From positions 8,059,501 to 8,123,500 of the forward strand of contig NC_092563.1 in NCBI RefSeq assembly GCF_037975245.1: a stretch of 64,000 nt of DNA, in the 5' to 3' direction. The DNA comes from Apostichopus japonicus (lineage: Eukaryota > Echinodermata > Holothuroidea > Aspidochirotida > Stichopodidae). The translations under genes and the position numbers were made by a program. Under the pieces are notes generated by a model. It made no database searches, was not told the origin of the DNA, and saw only the letters and a program-made list of their open reading frames with translations. Below are positions 10,985 through 22,664 of the stretch, in pieces (position 1 is the stretch's first letter; each line of letters opens with the position of its first letter).

Positions 10985-11818
10985 GTAAGAACTAATTCTG
11001 TTTCATGTGGATTTGTCCTAACTATTATAAAAAGCAAGAACAATGTGAAAAACACAGATCGCATTGAAAGCATGCAGCACATTGAGTGTTTTAGGAGAAA
11101 GGTCAAAATTAGCAGTTGGACTCTTTTCTTCCCCCAAAGTATCATCCCTTCCCACATATCAAGAGAATATCAGTGATAATTAACCCTTGGCTCTGTATTA
11201 TGGATAAATACATATCTACCAATTTTGCATGAAAAAGTCATTGATAACATATAAAATCTACTGGAACTATCATGAAGATTGACACCAAGACTTCAAAATA
11301 ATAAGATGCATTGAATGTTTTTAAAACAACGGTCACGACATTGGTTATGATGGATTGAGACAGCCAATCAAAATTTTTGTACCTGTCAGTCTTTACATCA
11401 AGTAACAGTAATTCTCCAATTAACTTTGAAACCTTCATGAATTGATTTATGGGAAGTTTATTAGAAAAGTTTTATGCTTTGATATTTTGCCAGCAAAATA
11501 TTTTATTAGACAGATCTTTTTGTGCAAAAATTTCATCTCTAATGTAGATGTGTCTAATACTTGAGTACAAAGGTCATTATTGTTATTAAATGGCAGCAAA
11601 AAAAAACAAAGCTTGAACATATTGCCTTGTTTAAATTATTTAGTTTTTCTCAAGCTTAATGGCATCATCATCGTTTTGCAGAGCCATTGGTATTTCCAGA
11701 TTATGAGAAGTCCCCCCCCCCCCCCCTCCAGTATTTCTTTTATGTAATTTCTGCATCAACAAAATTATGATGTTTGATTTTTGGTATTTGATATATGATA
11801 TTTGATTTAATTCTTCAG

Positions 11819-11914
11819 CAAGAAAGTAAAGGACAAAGGCCACCAAATGATGCATGAAGTTTCCAGCACCGACAGGCAGCAGAGGACACTGCAAGTACGC
11901 AAGCATCCCAGTGG
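11819..11914 (+). CDS. Gene A exon 4
   Basis: Acceptor TTCTTCAG ends at 11818 and a perfect GTGAGT donor begins at 11915. It encodes a basic, hydrophilic stretch (KKVKDKGHQMMHEVSS, then RQQRTLQVRKHPS). The split codons join exon 3 (A) and exon 5 (G) in frame. No domain recognised. Confidence 0.65.
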
Positions 11915-12276
11915 GTGAGTTACATACTGGAATTTGTCAGTTAATTATAGAGGACACCTGTAGTGTGCTGGGTTGTAGCAAATAGAAAATGGCTGTATGA
12001 TTTGTATGGAATGTGATAGTGAACTTTCTATACTATCCCAGTGGGCCTGGTATAACTACTCAGAATGCTGATGTGATAAGCCAGTGACTGTCTAACTACT
12101 AAGTCATAACATCGGTCAATATAAACATTACTGTCATCAGTATGTGATGTAATTGTATGCCTCTGACAACATCACACGCTGGCACCTGCTGTAATACCTA
12201 CATTGGGTAACGAGAATTGCTTAACGATCCTTCACACGTCGCCAACATTGTGTCCCTATGGCTCCATTTTTCAAAG

Positions 12277-12438
12277 GGTGAATCTGGAGTACGTGCAGGA
12301 TGGAGATGTGGTCTACATGTATCCTCCTACTGTGGCAGAGCATGAGTCTACTCAGGAGGCAGAGCTGAGTGATGAGGAGATGGAAGAAGATGAGGATGGC
12401 AGTGCTTTATTTCAGTTACTGGAGGAAATTGAGGAATG
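12277..12438 (+). CDS. Gene A exon 5, acidic segment
   Basis: Acceptor TTTTTCAAAG ends at 12276 and donor GTAAGG begins at 12439. The product is VNLEYVQDGDVVYMYPP followed by a strongly acidic run (EAELSDEEMEEDEDG) and LFQLLEEIEEW. It ends in phase 2, giving a cysteine with exon 6. The acidic run could be an activation or interaction segment; that is inference. Confidence 0.72.
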
Positions 12439-12720
12439 GTAAGGTACACCCAAAAAATAAATAAATAAAATCTCTTAGAACCAGGGACAACTCATTGCTT
12501 AACATTAAAGTTGCAGATGGTTGCAGTTTCTTGATAAATATTGTGTGACCTTTCAAAACCGGGTTGCAATGTTCGAAATCTCTTGAGACCCATGACCTTG
12601 CTTTGACATCAGAAACTTTTGATTTGCAAAACCAGTCTCTTTGTTATGGGCTAGTGTCATGCATTGTACTGACCCACAATTTATTTTTATTAAAAAACAG
12701 TTTTCCTCTTGAATTCACAG

Positions 12721-12994
12721 CCATCCAGAGGGGAAGAGGCACGACATACCCTTGGAGGATATATTTGACATTGAAGATTCCTGTAATAATCCAGCAGATC
12801 ACCAAGAAGAGGTGGAACAATCACCAGACGTAGACATCGGAAAGCTCGCAGGAGACAAAACATTCCTTGGGTACACTTCATCATTGCAGAAACTTCTCGA
12901 AGAGATCCGGGTAGCCCCATGTCCAGTAGCACATTGTGGGTCAGTGCCTCAGCCAGTTACCACAACGATCGGCACTGCTCTCACAGTCCAATGG
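12721..12994 (+). CDS. Gene A exon 6, start of C/H-containing domain
   Basis: Acceptor AATTCACAG ends at 12720 and donor GTGAGC begins at 12995. After an acidic stretch (HPEGKRHDIPLEDIFDIED...) it encodes CPVAHCGSV and then TTIGTALTVQW. With exon 7 this makes a C-x4-C...C-x3-H pattern (CPVAHC ... CQNGH) that could bind zinc. The order CP..C, G-x-A-(L/I)-T-x-x-W, C-x-x-G-H, W-x-S-Q-P matches, from memory, a family of uncharacterised proteins in fish, echinoderms and cnidarians. Confidence 0.78.
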
Positions 12995-13053
12995 GTGAGC
13001 TATTATCGCAGAATCGCATAATCGCGCTTGCATGATGTTTTGTTTATCTAATG

Positions 13054-13424
13054 TAGGGGTGGGCAACATTTTTGAATGAATGGGCCAGATATAAGGAGAG
13101 AAAAATTGACTGGGCCGCACCTAACCAACGACCTGCTGTGGATGTCAAACCTTTGCTTCCAAGGACTTTCAAGCAATAGGTGTGTGTACTTAATCTGTAT
13201 TCACAAAAACATAATGTCAATACAGTACAGTTGATAATTAATGGGGATAATAGGCCTACCTGACAGCATCATTAGTGTCGATAAATTCTAAGCAGCTAGC
13301 TCGTTTTTTGTGATGATGTAAAGAAAATTTGATTTTTTTTTTTAACTTGAGAAATCTCACATGCCGCAAAAAAAACCACTGGGGGTCTGTATGTGGCCCG
13401 CGGGCCGTAGGTTGCCCACCCCAG
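13054..13424. mobile_element. hAT-like MITE in gene A intron 6
   Basis: The ends TAGGGGTGGGCAAC and GTTGCCCACCCCAG are near-perfect inverted repeats of the common hAT form CAGGGGTGGGCAAC. The flanks ATCTAATG (13046-13053) and ATGTAATG (13425-13432) form an 8-bp duplication with one mismatch. GGCCCGCGGGCC lies near the right end. It sits wholly inside the intron and does not disturb the splice sites. Confidence 0.85.
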
Positions 13425-13504
13425 ATGTAATGTATTATCCTCCCCTAAGAGTGTTAATCGACAAACTTCAGATCTAAGCATGAAGACATTTAATTTTTCT
13501 GCAG

Positions 13505-13784
13505 GTGTGCCAAAACGGCCACGTCTCCAAACGATGGAGCTCCCAACCGAAAGTCCGAGGCAACTTTGTGGGCGATGTGGGACTCTCCTCTGCCACAGTT
13601 CTGTCCGGGAGCAGCTTTCCGAAGGTGAAGATGCTCTGTCGTTGTCTGAACCTGGGCACGTGCAGCGAGGAGTTTCACGAGTACGTACAGAGGGAGTGCA
13701 CGTTCCCCACCATCGCATCCTCCTGGGAGAAAGTTCAAAGATCACTGCTGGATGAAAGAAGAGACAAGAAGATCACAATCGCAG
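13505..13784 (+). CDS. Gene A exon 7, W-S-S-Q-P domain
   Basis: Acceptor TTTTTCTGCAG ends at 13504 and donor GTGAGC begins at 13785. It encodes VCQNGHVSKRWSSQPKVRG, GDVGLSSATVLSGSSFPKV, LCRCLNLGTCSEEFHEYVQR and TFPTIASSWEKVQ. The motifs GH...W-S-S-Q-P, GD-x-x-L, L-S-G-x-x-(F/Y)-x-K and (F/L)-(L/M)-N-L-G mark the family named at exon 6. The exon is 280 bases, starts in phase 0 and ends in phase 1, matching both neighbours. Conservation is high and no frame break is seen, so the sequence appears constrained. Confidence 0.82.
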
Positions 13785-14587
13785 GTGAGCAGAAACCTCT
13801 CGTGCAGAGGTCGAAATCTTTCTTTCTTTCTTTCCATTTCTCGTCTGGCTGGAATTTGTCGAAAGGCGAAGCGTCTGCAGAATTAGAGGCGACAGACTAC
13901 GATAACATTCTATGTGAAAGTGTGAGATAAATTTGTCTGAAGTCCTGGTGATTTTCTTTCAGGGATGAGCTTTTCAGTTAGTTCATTTAGGGTCTGTAAT
14001 TTTCTTTTCCTTTTTTCTGGAGAATGTTTCATTCCAAGGGGTATCAGTCTTAATTTAAAAAGGGGGAAAAAAATATATATATGCTCTTTCTTGTCAATCT
14101 GGAATAGCGCCATCTATTTGAGCTCATGCTCACAAATGCACAAATTGGTGGAAGCATTTGTCATTGATTGTAACCGTGAATTGACAAATAATGAATTAAA
14201 AGACAAATAGAACTGGTTGATGGTTGAATGCCAAGTCTAAACCCGACATTGTCCCAAAGATAGGTAGAATACAAATTAGTTAGTGCATTTCTAAAGTAGG
14301 AATGGAAGTAATATAGTCATAACATAGAAGTCATATTAGCAACAAGCCTAACCTTATGCTATAGTGTGTACATATAACCTCTATAGTTTAAACTAGGTTA
14401 CTACAATAATTCTACTTTTAGCAATCATAGAATTTATAATCAATAAGTTATTGAATGAACAACTAATGTGGGCCTAGCTTATCTCTTTGCACTAGACGAA
14501 TGACTCCCTGCAAGTTATTTTCAGTGAATTTTTCGGGAAGGTCAGGCTCATGCTAATTTGATCCTTTGTTTTACCTCTTCATTTCAG

Positions 14588-14824
14588 CCGGCACCCGCAG
14601 CAATACCCATGAACATTCATCAAAGTACGCCCCATTCACTACCCTAGACTACACCACTGGTGACATTTTAAACGTATCCACGATAGATAGAAGGAAAAAC
14701 CAGCAAGATTATGGAACATTGGAATTGGAAGCATTCTCTCAGACAATGGACCTGGTCAAGAATAATAGTATTATGGTCCAGGAAGTGGTTACAGATGCCC
14801 AGCAACAATTAAAGGACTATATGA
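14588..14824 (+). CDS. Gene A exon 8, putative DDE/RNase H-like core
   Basis: Acceptor ATTTCAG ends at 14587 and a perfect GTAAGT donor begins at 14825. The product is TRSNTHEHSSKYAPFTTLDY, TGDILNVSTIDRR and VQEVVTDAQQQLKDYM. Paired beta-like stretches with D residues, followed by E-V-V-T-D-A, resemble the first part of an RNase H-fold DDE transposase (inference). In relatives recalled from memory, this block follows the W-S-S-Q-P domain directly. The 3' third of the exon and its donor are tandemly repeated downstream (see 14721-15300). Confidence 0.8.
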
Positions 14825-15300
14825 GTAAGTTATATTGTAAATGGGGTCACAGAAGAGAAATCACCCTAAGGGGGAGGGGTTGGGGGGGGGAGAAGATGAG
14901 AATTGGGAACATTCTCTCAGACAATGGACCTGGTCAAGAATAATAGTATTTTGGTCCAAGAAGTGGTTACAGATGCCCAGCAACAATTAAAGGACTATAT
15001 GAGTAAGTCATATTGTAAATGGGGTCACAGAAGAGAAATCACCCTAAGGGGGAGGGGTTGGGGGGGGGAGAAGATGAGAATTGGGAACATTCTCCCAGAC
15101 AATGGACCTGGTCAAGAATAATAGTATTTTGGTCCAGGAAGTGGTTACAGATGCCCAGCAACAATTGAAGGACTATATGAGTAAGTCATATTGTATCATA
15201 GTGAATGGGATCACAGAAGAGGAGTCACCCTAAGGGGAGGGAGAGGTGGGGGTAGGAGATGGGAATTGGAAGCATTCACTCAGACAATGGAAATTTTGAC
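14721..15300 (+). repeat. Tandem duplication of the exon 8 3' end with its splice donor
   Basis: The block containing ATTCTCTCAGACAATGGACC, the EVVTDA codons and the ATGAGTAAGT donor occurs at 14733, 14911 and 15089 (period 178 bases), with a partial fourth copy at 15274 that keeps only the start. Copies 2 and 3 differ from copy 1 by only a few bases. They lack a pyrimidine-rich acceptor. 178 is not a multiple of three, so reading into copy 2 shifts frame and soon meets a stop (14943). They look like intron-borne duplicates and not extra exons. Confidence 0.88.
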
Positions 15301-15823
15301 AAATTTAAAAAATCAGTATTGTGTATTACTGTAACACTCAACAAATTTCAGAATTGGTAAGTTTTCTTGCAATTGGCAACAAATTTCACAAAAGCTGCTT
15401 TAACATAACAAAAGATTGTCTTCCTTATTTAATCACTCCGTAAAAGAATGAGTTTGAGGTATCTTTGGTATGAGAGAATCTGGCATAGTTGTATCTGTGG
15501 TGCAGGGAGTATCTGTGGCACAGGTTTATCTGTGGCATAGGTTTATCTGTGGTGTGAGTAGGGTATCTGTGGCATAATAAATCAATATATTATTAATTTA
15601 CATTGGTTAAGTGCATTCCATTCTGTGTCTCAATGTTACGTTAACGAACCATTCTGGTGAATAACAGATAATGTTTTTTAGGGTCCTAATCCTTCCACTT
15701 ACAGTGGAATATCGTAACCAGCAGATGGTTTCATGTTTAATGCAAAATGTGGTTTTAAGCAGACAGTAGACTGATGTCTCTTTGCTCAGCCTCTCTTGTT
15801 CTTGATAATTCTCTGCTTCACAG

Positions 15824-15897
15824 GTCGGCAGCCGTCCATTGTGCATTCGTTTGATGTTTGGCTCGGAGCTAAGAGCGTGGGACGGAAAGTGGCAATG
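15824..15897 (+). CDS. Gene A exon 9 (last recognised)
   Basis: Acceptor TGCTTCACAG ends at 15823 and donor GTATGT begins at 15898. The split serine joins exon 8, then RQPSIVHSFDVWLGAKSVGR and KVAM. H-S-F-D-V-W-x-(G/S)-A-K-x-(L/V)-x-(R/K)-K is the block expected next in this family, so the splice model is supported by content as well as phase. The exon ends in phase 0 and no stop has been reached. I found no convincing exon 10; it may be cryptic, lost, or obscured by the LINE fragment that starts within about 10 bases. Confidence 0.75.
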
Positions 15898-15904
15898 GTA
15901 TGTA

Positions 15905-16285
15905 ATATGTAGCTCTTGCACTCATGAATTCCTAAGACTAGCTAAGAATATACATAGTTCTAAAGATCACCCACTTCACTCCGAGTTGATCTCTCTGTGC
16001 CATAGAACCAACAACTACTATCTACGAAATCCTACTATCTTGCCAACTTTTAGAAATATGCTTTTTAAGAACTCATTTATCTACAGAGCAGCCATTTATA
16101 TTCAAAATGGGTTCTTAGAATATCTGTTATAATCCTTTTAATCTTTCAACCTTCTAATCCTCCATCTAATATTTGTTTTATGCTTTCATGATTGTATAAT
16201 TTAAGTCTTTTGTTTATCATTATTATGTGTCCTATTGATAATTTTTGTAATTTATACTGGAATAAAGATATTGAAATTGAAATGG
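15905..16285 (+). mobile_element. 5'-truncated LINE fragment with 3' tail
   Basis: The plus strand encodes the end of a non-LTR retrotransposon frame: LCHRTNNYYLRNPTILPTFR, MLFKNSFIYRAAIYIQNGF, then a stop near 16130. A short AT-rich 3' UTR follows and ends in ATTGAAATTGAAATG, a typical CR1/L2-like terminal microsatellite. It begins only about 8 bases after the exon 9 donor, inside the intron. It is not the same subfamily as the LINE at 52-1753. Confidence 0.72.
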
Positions 16286-19050
16286 CTGCCTACTGCTTTA
16301 AAGGAGCTTGGGAATATGATCTTGTTAACATGGTGATTCTGTGTGTGTGTGTGTGTTCAAGTTTGATACCTTATGGGGTACTATACGAGTTTCAGCATTA
16401 CTTACAGGGTACACATTCCTTACGGGGAACAAATTCAGTACCCCGTAAGGACACTGTACATTTTCAATGCAACTATCAGGCTGAAACATCTCTCTGACAA
16501 CCCCTCTTTGTTAATGCCTGTTCACACACCTCCATACAATTGACCTTCACGCTTGACTGAACTTGGGCAGGTTCTTAATTACTGCCATCATTTTGCCTTG
16601 TGCAGTTCTAATCTGCCCCAAACTATTGCTTTCAATGCAGTGTAGAAATTGTGCTGTTGGAATAATGACAGAGGGAAAAGGATGTATTTACTCTGCATCC
16701 TTGCTTACCTGTCTCCCCACAACCTTAGCACCTATGCTCTACCATGCCTAGAGTGATCTGGTAAAATTTCAAGTTACAACGCAAAGTGTTATAACTTCTT
16801 TAGCAACTTTATATAAAGTGCTTTCCAAAAGTCATTGTTTGATAGATCCATACAGCAGAGAAAAAATGTTTATCCTGAATCGGTAATTGGTGAGAACTGG
16901 CATTGGTGTGCAGTAAAGAGATAGAAGTAATGTCATTACTGTAACAAGTTACATTTGATGTATATCCTAGACACTAGTGTGGTATTTTCAACACTTTTTT
17001 GTCCTCGCCATATGTAGGCCTGCATCATGTCTGCACTTGGCTTAGGTTGGTAAACGAATGATACACATTCAACAATGATACAACTGGTCATGATTTATTT
17101 GTAACTAGTAACATAGCTTGCAAATATAATCAATTAAATTTCCAGAATGTAGGCTTTAACTAAGGCATTTATAAATACATCGGTTCTTCAATACAAATCG
17201 TAACTCGAAAACCCCGGGCACTGGTAATTGAGGAAAAGATTAGTGTAATTTGTACACTAATTGCATGGAACTGCCACGAAAAATATACAAGAAAGTATGG
17301 GATCATTTTGAATCTGTGATGGTGAGTGTTCCTCTTATCTTTATTAAGTATGTAATAAGGCCTATTGAACACTTTGGCGAAGTAGGCACTTTGATTAATA
17401 GGGAGCTCCAATGATTTGCAGAGATTCATCAATTTATCATTTTAAGTAATTCATATTTTCTTACCTCCAAATGGTTAATTTTGTGGGGCCAAGAATCTCT
17501 TCATCAAGTAATTACCAATTCTTTTCCATATGTCTGGCTACTTAACTTGAATATTTTGTTTGAAGAAGTACAGAGCACAATATTGCATAAAACAATAGTT
17601 TGCTTTATTAACTCAAGTATGTTTCATTAAGCAGGGAAAACCATTGATCACCAAGCCAGTAACAGCAAACTATTATTGTTTATTTAGTATAATACTTCAG
17701 TAATTTGTTACAGTAGGCAAAGGACTTAACATTTAGGGGTCTTGCATTATTACAAAAACTGTATGCATCATTGGAATATAATTTTGTATGTACATCACTG
17801 AGAATATAGTTATGGATATTGCATTGAAAAATGTTTGTTTGTATTACACAGCCGTGGCAGAAATTTGTTACAAACTGAGAATTCCATTGGTCATCAATTA
17901 TGAATGGCTGACTACCCACAATTGGCTATAGATAAACTCTGGTAAGTCACCTTTAATTGTTATTGATGCATGCACAAATAATCAAGTAGTATGGACATGA
18001 ATTCACCTGAAAATGTTTTGCCAAGAGTGGTGGCATTTGAGTGGTGTATAGTCAAACCATTTGAAAGGCTTTTGCGGGAGGTTACAGGGACTTTGTGTGT
18101 TCAGATTTTAGGTGCATTTCTCAACCATTTAACACCTTGTAAAATGGGTTTTGAAACAATTGCTCATAAGTAACATTGTGCTATATTCAGAAAGCTATAC
18201 ATACCATATCTATGGATTTTTCAAGCTTTCAACTTTTGGATGTCTAAGTTTATCTATACATTGACTAATTGAATAAAATTCATAATATGACTGTATTGCC
18301 TCCAGTTTGCAAGGTCACACAAAATCTGTGAAGGAAAATGGCTGCATTTAATACTAGGTTGATTTAGTGTTGATATGAAGGCAAAGGATTTTGGGCAGTG
18401 TAAAGAAGTTTATAATACAGAAGGTAACATTACCAATGAGAACTACACTGAGGAGTTGACTTCAGCACTTAATTCATTAAAAATGCATTCATGACATTGA
18501 GCATAGCTTAAATGAACATACCTAAAAAGGCTAGAAGATTGAGTATTCTGAATTGCACAAAAATGCTCTATTATTGTGACATATCAAAGCAAAACATCAG
18601 CTTAAAATTAAAAAGTGTCTTAGTACATTCTGCTGAATAACTGAGTGCTATTTGTCATAAACAACATTTGGGAATGGACCTTTACAATTTATTAATCTAC
18701 TCACACAATTTCATATGCAACTTGTAGAATTTAATTACACTTTTTCAACATGTCCCAGAGTGGATATGTTGAAATTGATTGACAAAGTACAAATGTTTAT
18801 GCAATAGAAAATGTGATCAAGATAGATGTTGGTGTTATAGGTTTCACATTTCACCAATATGCAGGATTTTAAAATGAACTCACTAGCATGTAGTAAATCT
18901 GTACATTATTTTATAGCAACAAAATTGTATGACAAACTGAATTTAAAAATATTGGTAAGGGAAGTAGAAAATGAGGTATCAGTTTAATTCCCAGCTCTGT
19001 CAAGCAATGCTTACAATTTTTTCATGTAGTTTTCCTACTGGGGCGTACAT
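16286..19050. other. AT-rich non-coding DNA
   Basis: No exon, RNA gene or defined element recognised. It includes a GT microsatellite at 16341-16353 and a hairpin at 16418-16450 with 10-base arms CCTTACGGGG / CCCCGTAAGG. Continuation exons of gene A could hide here, but none was convincing. Confidence 0.5.
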
Positions 19051-19059
19051 AATTTTCCA

Positions 19060-19740
19060 GGTGGGGGGGGGGGGACGCTATAGATGATGAGACTGACTGT
19101 TGTGTATGGCCTAGTTAGAAACCAAAATAAATGGGGGAGGTGAGAGCTACAGAAGTCAGGGAGAGGTAAAAGTCATAATATATCCACACATACAGAGAAG
19201 TTATATAATCACACCCTACTGTAGAACAATTATAATTACAGTTGATTTAGTAACTAGAAATGGGATACCTTCATGGTAAATTACATGGAAAGGGTTGAAG
19301 AGATGTCTTTGTTGCTTAAGTGGGTCATTTGGGAAGCTGTTGGTAGTAAAATTTGGTGTCTGAGAGTGGGGCCAGGGGGGGGGGGGGTAGTGGACAAAGG
19401 GTTCCCCCTTTCCCCTTTAAGAAATGTTTGGAATTTTTGTAGCAATTAGATGCAATATTTACTGGTTCTCTCTCAGTACAAGTCATTGCATATTTGAAGT
19501 TAATATCTGCAGGTAGGGAAACTTGGGGGAGTGGTCCAAGGGGGGGGGGGTAGGGTGTCCACCTCCCCTTTTGGAATGTTTTGGATTTTATAAGGCCCTT
19601 GATGTAAGATGTTGCAATGTTTATTGGTCATTTCCCAGTGCTAATTGAATCATTTGAATTTAGTATTTGCAGAGATGTGGACCTTGGGGGGGGGGGGCAG
19701 TATTTTGGATTAAATCAGTTGGAAAGTATACAGGGTCTAT
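19060..19740. repeat. Degenerate tandem repeat with poly-G blocks
   Basis: Three diverged units of roughly 150-170 bases, each with a G-run (near 19376, 19540 and 19685), the two central units also with a CCCCTTT-type block and TTTGGAATTTTTG or a variant, then GCAATATTTA..GGT..T(C/T)(C/T)CAGT. The same unit type appears at 39415-39910. Another poly-G block at 19061-19074 precedes it. Confidence 0.55.
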
Positions 19741-21524
19741 CAGTATGAATAGTGTTATCCTTATAGGAGGGAAGAATTACAACTGTATGAGTTTTTAACT
19801 TTTTTCCTGTAGTTAATAATTTACAAATCATTTGTAAAGCTATCAGTAATCTTCTTCAAAATGGAAAAATAACCTTCAGAACTATGGGTGCAGGATTTGG
19901 TAAAGGTAGTATCAACAACAAAATTGATTCATTGATCCAATTCCTTCTTAATTGATAAAGTTTCTTCAAGGATTGGAGTAGTGTTTAATCATTGTTATTA
20001 TTCAGTTGTTTCAAAATACTACATGAGACAGTACATAACATACCTGTACAAACAGGGGATTCTTGGGGTTCAGACAACCTGCCCCCCCCCAAAAAAAAAA
20101 AAATAGTAATAAATAATAACAAATAATTAAATAAATAAATAAAATGATAATAATAAATAAAAATAGCAATTAAAACAATGAAAAGCAAATAAATGAAAAT
20201 TAACTGAATAAGTATATAAGAAACTTTCCACGTTTTACATTTTGTTCTTTCAAATCGCTTTAAATGTACTTCAGTATGGTTAAAATATTCCATTCTGTGT
20301 TTTGCAATAAAGTGCCTCCCAGCTTAACTTAGTTCTACTTTGAGGTTAGCCATAATTAGTACCCCGATAATTTAGGGAATGCTTTGAGCTATATTTTATA
20401 TTTGCAAGTACTGTATGCAAGGGTTTCATTAAAAGCTGCTAACTGGTTATTTTTTGCCTTTCATGCAAAAAACAAGACATAGCAAACCTATGTGATATTC
20501 TAATCATTAAATGTAAGTTGTTAGGATAACTTGTGGATTTTAGCATTTGAATGTTTGTAACATATTTTTTTTGAGTGCTTGAAAATATAAACACTTGAAC
20601 AATAGGGAAAGCAAGAAATAAATTTGGTAGAGGCCTATAGCATACTGAAGTATATCTTCTGCCACTTTGCTAATGTGTATGTTTACTAAATTCAGTTCCT
20701 CACCAAATTATCAGTTGTATAGGATCCTTGACTTGATTTACATGTCTCTGATATATGTCTAATGACAGTTGCATACAGTATAATGCCTGAAATTGTTAAG
20801 TTTCCATTTAATGCATAAACATTGTCACTATATCAGGGGCGGATCCAGCTAGGGGGTGAGTGGGTGTGGCGAGATATTAGTTCACACTACAATGGACCAC
20901 TTTAAACTATATGGTGTAAATCTGCTGTCTAAGACTGAATCAAACAGGAAGTAACTTGAATGGTCCGCCGTTATTGCTTTGTTTACTATGGATTAAGACT
21001 TAATTGAGATGAAGGTTAATTATAACTTGTCAATGCTTAGCAGTCCTTTTACTGTTAATCCTCCCAATAAATGTCATGTTAATTCTTGAAATCAAATGAA
21101 GTTTTACCAGATATGTTATCATTGCAAGAAAATTAAGAATAATAGGCATTTAAGTACATTTGCTTTTCCAATTTCTGTTAGGACTTGTACATTGCACTGG
21201 TCATCAACTTTTCATTTTCTTACACTGCATAAATATCATGTGAAGGAGCAAAGTCCATCACTGATATATGTTAAAGCAGCTTTTTGAGGTTGATTGTCAA
21301 ATTACCAAGAATTTTCCAGGCACAATACTTCTGTAATGGTAAAGTGTCCCTCAATCTGCCCTCCTAGAGAGAGTCCCTGCCACATCTGGGTAGGACAAAT
21401 TATAGGCCTACCCAGAACACCACTTCCCCCAGTACCATTATCTGAATGCATTTTCCTTGATAGTGCAATTCAATCAAATTGAAATTAGGAGGGAATACAA
21501 AGCAATATCGCCAAACATCTTATG
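19741..21524. other. AT-rich non-coding DNA
   Basis: No gene recognised. AAATAA-type simple repeats lie at 20100-20165. A hAT-like left end, CAGGGGCGGATCCAGCTAGG, occurs near 20835, but no matching right end or duplication was found. Confidence 0.45.
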
Positions 21525-22530
21525 TACTAAGGACTCTGGCCAGTGTGGCAATATCTTCTTACATTCTACCTATTTAGGCACTGATTTGATTTGATTTATT
21601 TTGTGTATGCATGCAAGTACAAATACATAGTTAAGTATAATTAAGCATATATACACAGGGTACTAGAAAGACAAATAATAAATGTTTAACAAAGCTAGCA
21701 ACCTTAACAAAAATTAGGAAATGAGAAATAACAAAAAAACAACACTTGTGATAATGGTCCTATTGCTGTACCTGCTATGTATGTGTTGAGACACTGGCCG
21801 GTGTGACAGCACCTCCGTACAGGTTATGTTTAGAGACAAAGCTCAGTGTGACAGCATACCCAAGGATGGATACATGTTAGATACAATGGCCATTGTGACA
21901 GTATTGTAGAGATGCGCATTGAGTTACAGGTCAGTGTTAAAATACCTCCATACATGTTGTATTCAAACACTGGTCAGTGTGACAGTATCAATATGCATGT
22001 TAGTGTATAGAGACAATTAAACCATTGTGACAATTTATCTCTGATACATGTGAGTGTATTGAGATAATAGAATGTCATTATAATTTTAATGTGTTGAGAC
22101 ACATGCCAGTGTTGAGAATTGGCAAATGTGACAATATCTCCATCCATGTATTTAGACAATGACCATTATGATGATATCTCCTCAGAGTCCTCACATGTTA
22201 TTCTTAAAGACAAAGGCCAGAATGACAACACTGAAGTTAAATGTATTGACACGGGCCAGTGTGACAATATTTTTATTCATGTTTTGAACACAGTTCATTG
22301 TCCCGGTATCTTCTCACATGTTATGTAGACTGACAGTAAAGAGAGACAAAAGCCAGTGTGATCATTAAATTTGTACAATATCCTCATGCAAGTCATGTAT
22401 TGAGAACATGGCCAAATTGTGATCATGAATAGTAATTCATTGAGACACATGCCGGTGTGACAATATCACTTTACAGTTTATGTATTGAGACACTAGTGTG
22501 AGAGTATCTCCAAACATGTTTTGTATTGAT
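21525..22530. repeat. Degenerate short tandem repeat, about 55-65 bases
   Basis: The sequence repeatedly returns to TTGAGACACTGGCCAGTGTGA, CA(A/G)TATCTCC and ACATGTTATGTATTGAGA, with heavy divergence; at least twelve units can be followed. A possible minus-strand LINE 3' tail (TTGATTTGATTTATTTTGTG) lies at 21585-21605 within it. Old minisatellite; no coding potential. Confidence 0.6.
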
Positions 22531-22625
22531 CACCCCAACTGTTGATTAACCTTCACTGCTCTCATGTTAAGGCTCTAATGAGCTCCCCTTTAGTAATAAT
22601 AATAATAAATGAGACTTATATATAT

Positions 22626-22664
22626 CCTGATTTTTGGACCCTTGTAAACACTAATATTAACAAT
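22626..22664 (+). repeat. Left piece of dispersed repeat R (interrupted)
   Basis: TCCTGATTTTTGGACCCTTG through TTAACAAT matches 50762-50799 almost exactly. It continues at 28499 after the 5.8-kb insertion. Confidence 0.85.

Noticed and set aside
13296-13745. 149-codon minus-strand open frame
   Set aside because: It is antisense to exon 7 of gene A and overlaps a MITE; the plus-strand reading has family motifs and matching splice phases.
14903-15121. Extra exons of gene A in the tandem copies
   Set aside because: No acceptor with a pyrimidine tract precedes them, and the 178-base period breaks the frame.
20835-20860. Another hAT-like MITE starting CAGGGGCGGATCC
   Set aside because: No matching right end or target duplication was found within the next few kilobases.
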